Assembly (NCBI GenBank): GCA_947172415.1
Contig: OX359192.1
Coordinates: 994,501-1,058,500, forward strand
DNA: 64,000 nucleotides
Reading direction: 5' to 3'
Source of the DNA: Chondrosia reniformis
Lineage: Eukaryota; Porifera; Demospongiae; Chondrillida; Chondrillidae
Made by a program: the position numbers and the translations under genes. The notes beneath the pieces were generated by a model. The model was not told where the DNA came from. It was given only the letters and a program-made list of their open reading frames with translations, and made no database searches. This document shows positions 63,067-64,000 of the stretch, in pieces (position 1 is the first letter of the stretch; every line of letters starts with the position of its first letter).

Positions 63067-63566
63067 GATCTTTGTCATGAAGGTTTGACATATATATTTA
63101 TGTACATTATTCAGTTTCATGCATTATAGTATTTTTACATTCTACATGTACAGGTTCTGCAAGGTTTATAGATGACTTGGCAAATTTTCTACTATTTTCT
63201 TCTACTTTGAGCTGGATAGCCTATTTATCATAGATTTTGCAAATTTCAGCTGGCAGTTCCAAATTTCATCTTTGAATGTAAAATTACATTCTTCGTACAT
63301 TGATTTAATGCCAGGAGCAAGAGTAAAAATAACAAAATTACAAAACAATTCAACTGAAGAAATAGATATGCCAGCACTTGATCTTGTCTTTCAAAGGTTT
63401 GCCATATTTACATGTACAATATTCAGTTGTATTTATTTTATTTCCTACATTCTACAGGTTCTACTACTTTAATTCCTGACTATACTTCATCTACTTTCAT
63501 CAATTTGAACTTGTCATTTTGAGCTGGTGGTTCCTATTCCTGGTCTGTTTTTGGATTTTACACCTA

Positions 63567-63770
63567 TGAGCTTGCTTGTGGCAGTCCCTAATCACTTTGT
63601 GCGAGTTGTCTCTGGTCTATTTGGTCATGTTTATAGTCATTTGAGCTGGTTGTCATGTCCTAAAAATCCAACTATGAGCTTGCTTGTGGCAGTCCCTAAT
63701 CACTTTGTGCGAGTTGTCTCTGGTCTATTTGGTCATGTTTATAGTCAATTGAGCTGGTTGTCATGTCCTA
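63567..63770. repeat. 107-bp tandem duplication
   Basis: Two nearly identical copies of a roughly 97-bp segment (ATGAGCTTGCTTGTGGCAGT through TTGAGCTGGTTGTCATGTCC) start at 63567 and 63674. The near identity implies a recent event. The plus-strand frame through both (MSLLVAVPNHFVRVV repeated) is probably incidental. Confidence 0.9.
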
Positions 63771-64000
63771 TTAATTTTCTCCTACCATGCATAATGTGTT
63801 AGACTGTGTACATTCTACCTGACAATGTGTTTAGCCATATTTTACTCGTAGGTAATGTACATGCTTAAGTTTACCATGTTTAGTATGATATCCTTTCCAT
63901 TCCTTTAGTCCAACCCTTTCCATTCCTTTTAGTGGTCCCTATCTCATACGAAGGCAGGTCTGATTTGAGGTAAAGTGACGCACTGTTCTCTGGTGCTACG

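Larger units (their letters stand above)
61075..63475 (+). ncRNA. Repeated intron-exon modules of a putative noncoding transcript
   Basis: Four related intron-like blocks on the plus strand at about 61077-61143, 61999-62064, 63080-63152 and 63396-63458. Each starts AAGGTTTG(T/A/C)CAT, contains AT-rich sequence with CA(G/A)TT and a TATT-rich tract, and ends ACATTC(T)..CAG/GTTCT(G/A)C. The donor side is preceded by GATCTT/AAGATG-rich sequence and the acceptor side is followed by GCTGGC/GCCACT-rich repeats (TGAGCTGGC). The blocks look like one intron with its flanking exon ends amplified in tandem. No frame is conserved across modules. Confidence 0.5.

Overview
The window looks like nuclear DNA of an early-branching animal, most likely a demosponge. 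It is AT-rich, its genes have many short introns with GT(A/T)AGT-type donors, and it carries recognisable animal genes (POLG, EIF2AK4/GCN2, USE1, a ryanodine-receptor-like N-terminus) beside a TKL-like kinase of unusual build. The species is an inference from style and gene content; nothing here proves it.

Left part (1-13.6 kb): a run of minus-strand genes. The 5' end of a ryanodine/IP3-receptor-family gene (1.2-1.9 kb) runs off the left edge. The complete mitochondrial DNA polymerase gamma gene (2.5-10.0 kb) resolves into 16 exons summing to 3318 nt (1105 codons plus stop), all in phase. Behind it lies a two-coding-exon gene (10.5-13.5 kb) for a multi-pass membrane protein with a pseudokinase followed by an intact-looking kinase, an architecture I do not recognise.

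13.7-20 kb: a gene-poor stretch built from duplications. It holds an internally deleted copy of the kinase gene, a divergent noncoding locus that recurs at 57-60 kb, a decayed Penelope-like GIY-YIG endonuclease fragment and a small inverted-repeat (MITE-like) element.

20-36 kb: the complete GCN2 gene (minus strand) in the canonical order RWD, charged linker, pseudokinase, eIF2alpha kinase, HisRS-like domain, C-terminal domain. Its introns hold five separate minisatellites, and one exon end with its splice donor is itself triplicated. USE1, an ER SNARE, follows on the plus strand (37.5-39.7 kb, 265 aa, seven exons), head to head with GCN2 across 1.45 kb.

39.8-56.1 kb: a 16-kb satellite array of 169-bp monomers, about 70 copies of several subtypes in higher-order blocks, interrupted four times by a nearly invariant composite segment of about 1.09 kb. 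It begins about 130 bp after the USE1 stop.

56.2-64 kb: two exons of an unknown lysine/glutamate-rich coiled-coil gene (minus), then a second copy of the divergent noncoding locus. Its plus-strand unit continues as a series of repeated introns and minisatellite-like exons to the right edge.

POLG (mtDNA replication), GCN2 (amino-acid stress kinase) and USE1 (Golgi-to-ER transport) are unrelated housekeeping genes. The lineage-specific interest lies in the membrane pseudokinase-kinase gene, the satellite with its composite insert, and the duplicated divergent noncoding loci.
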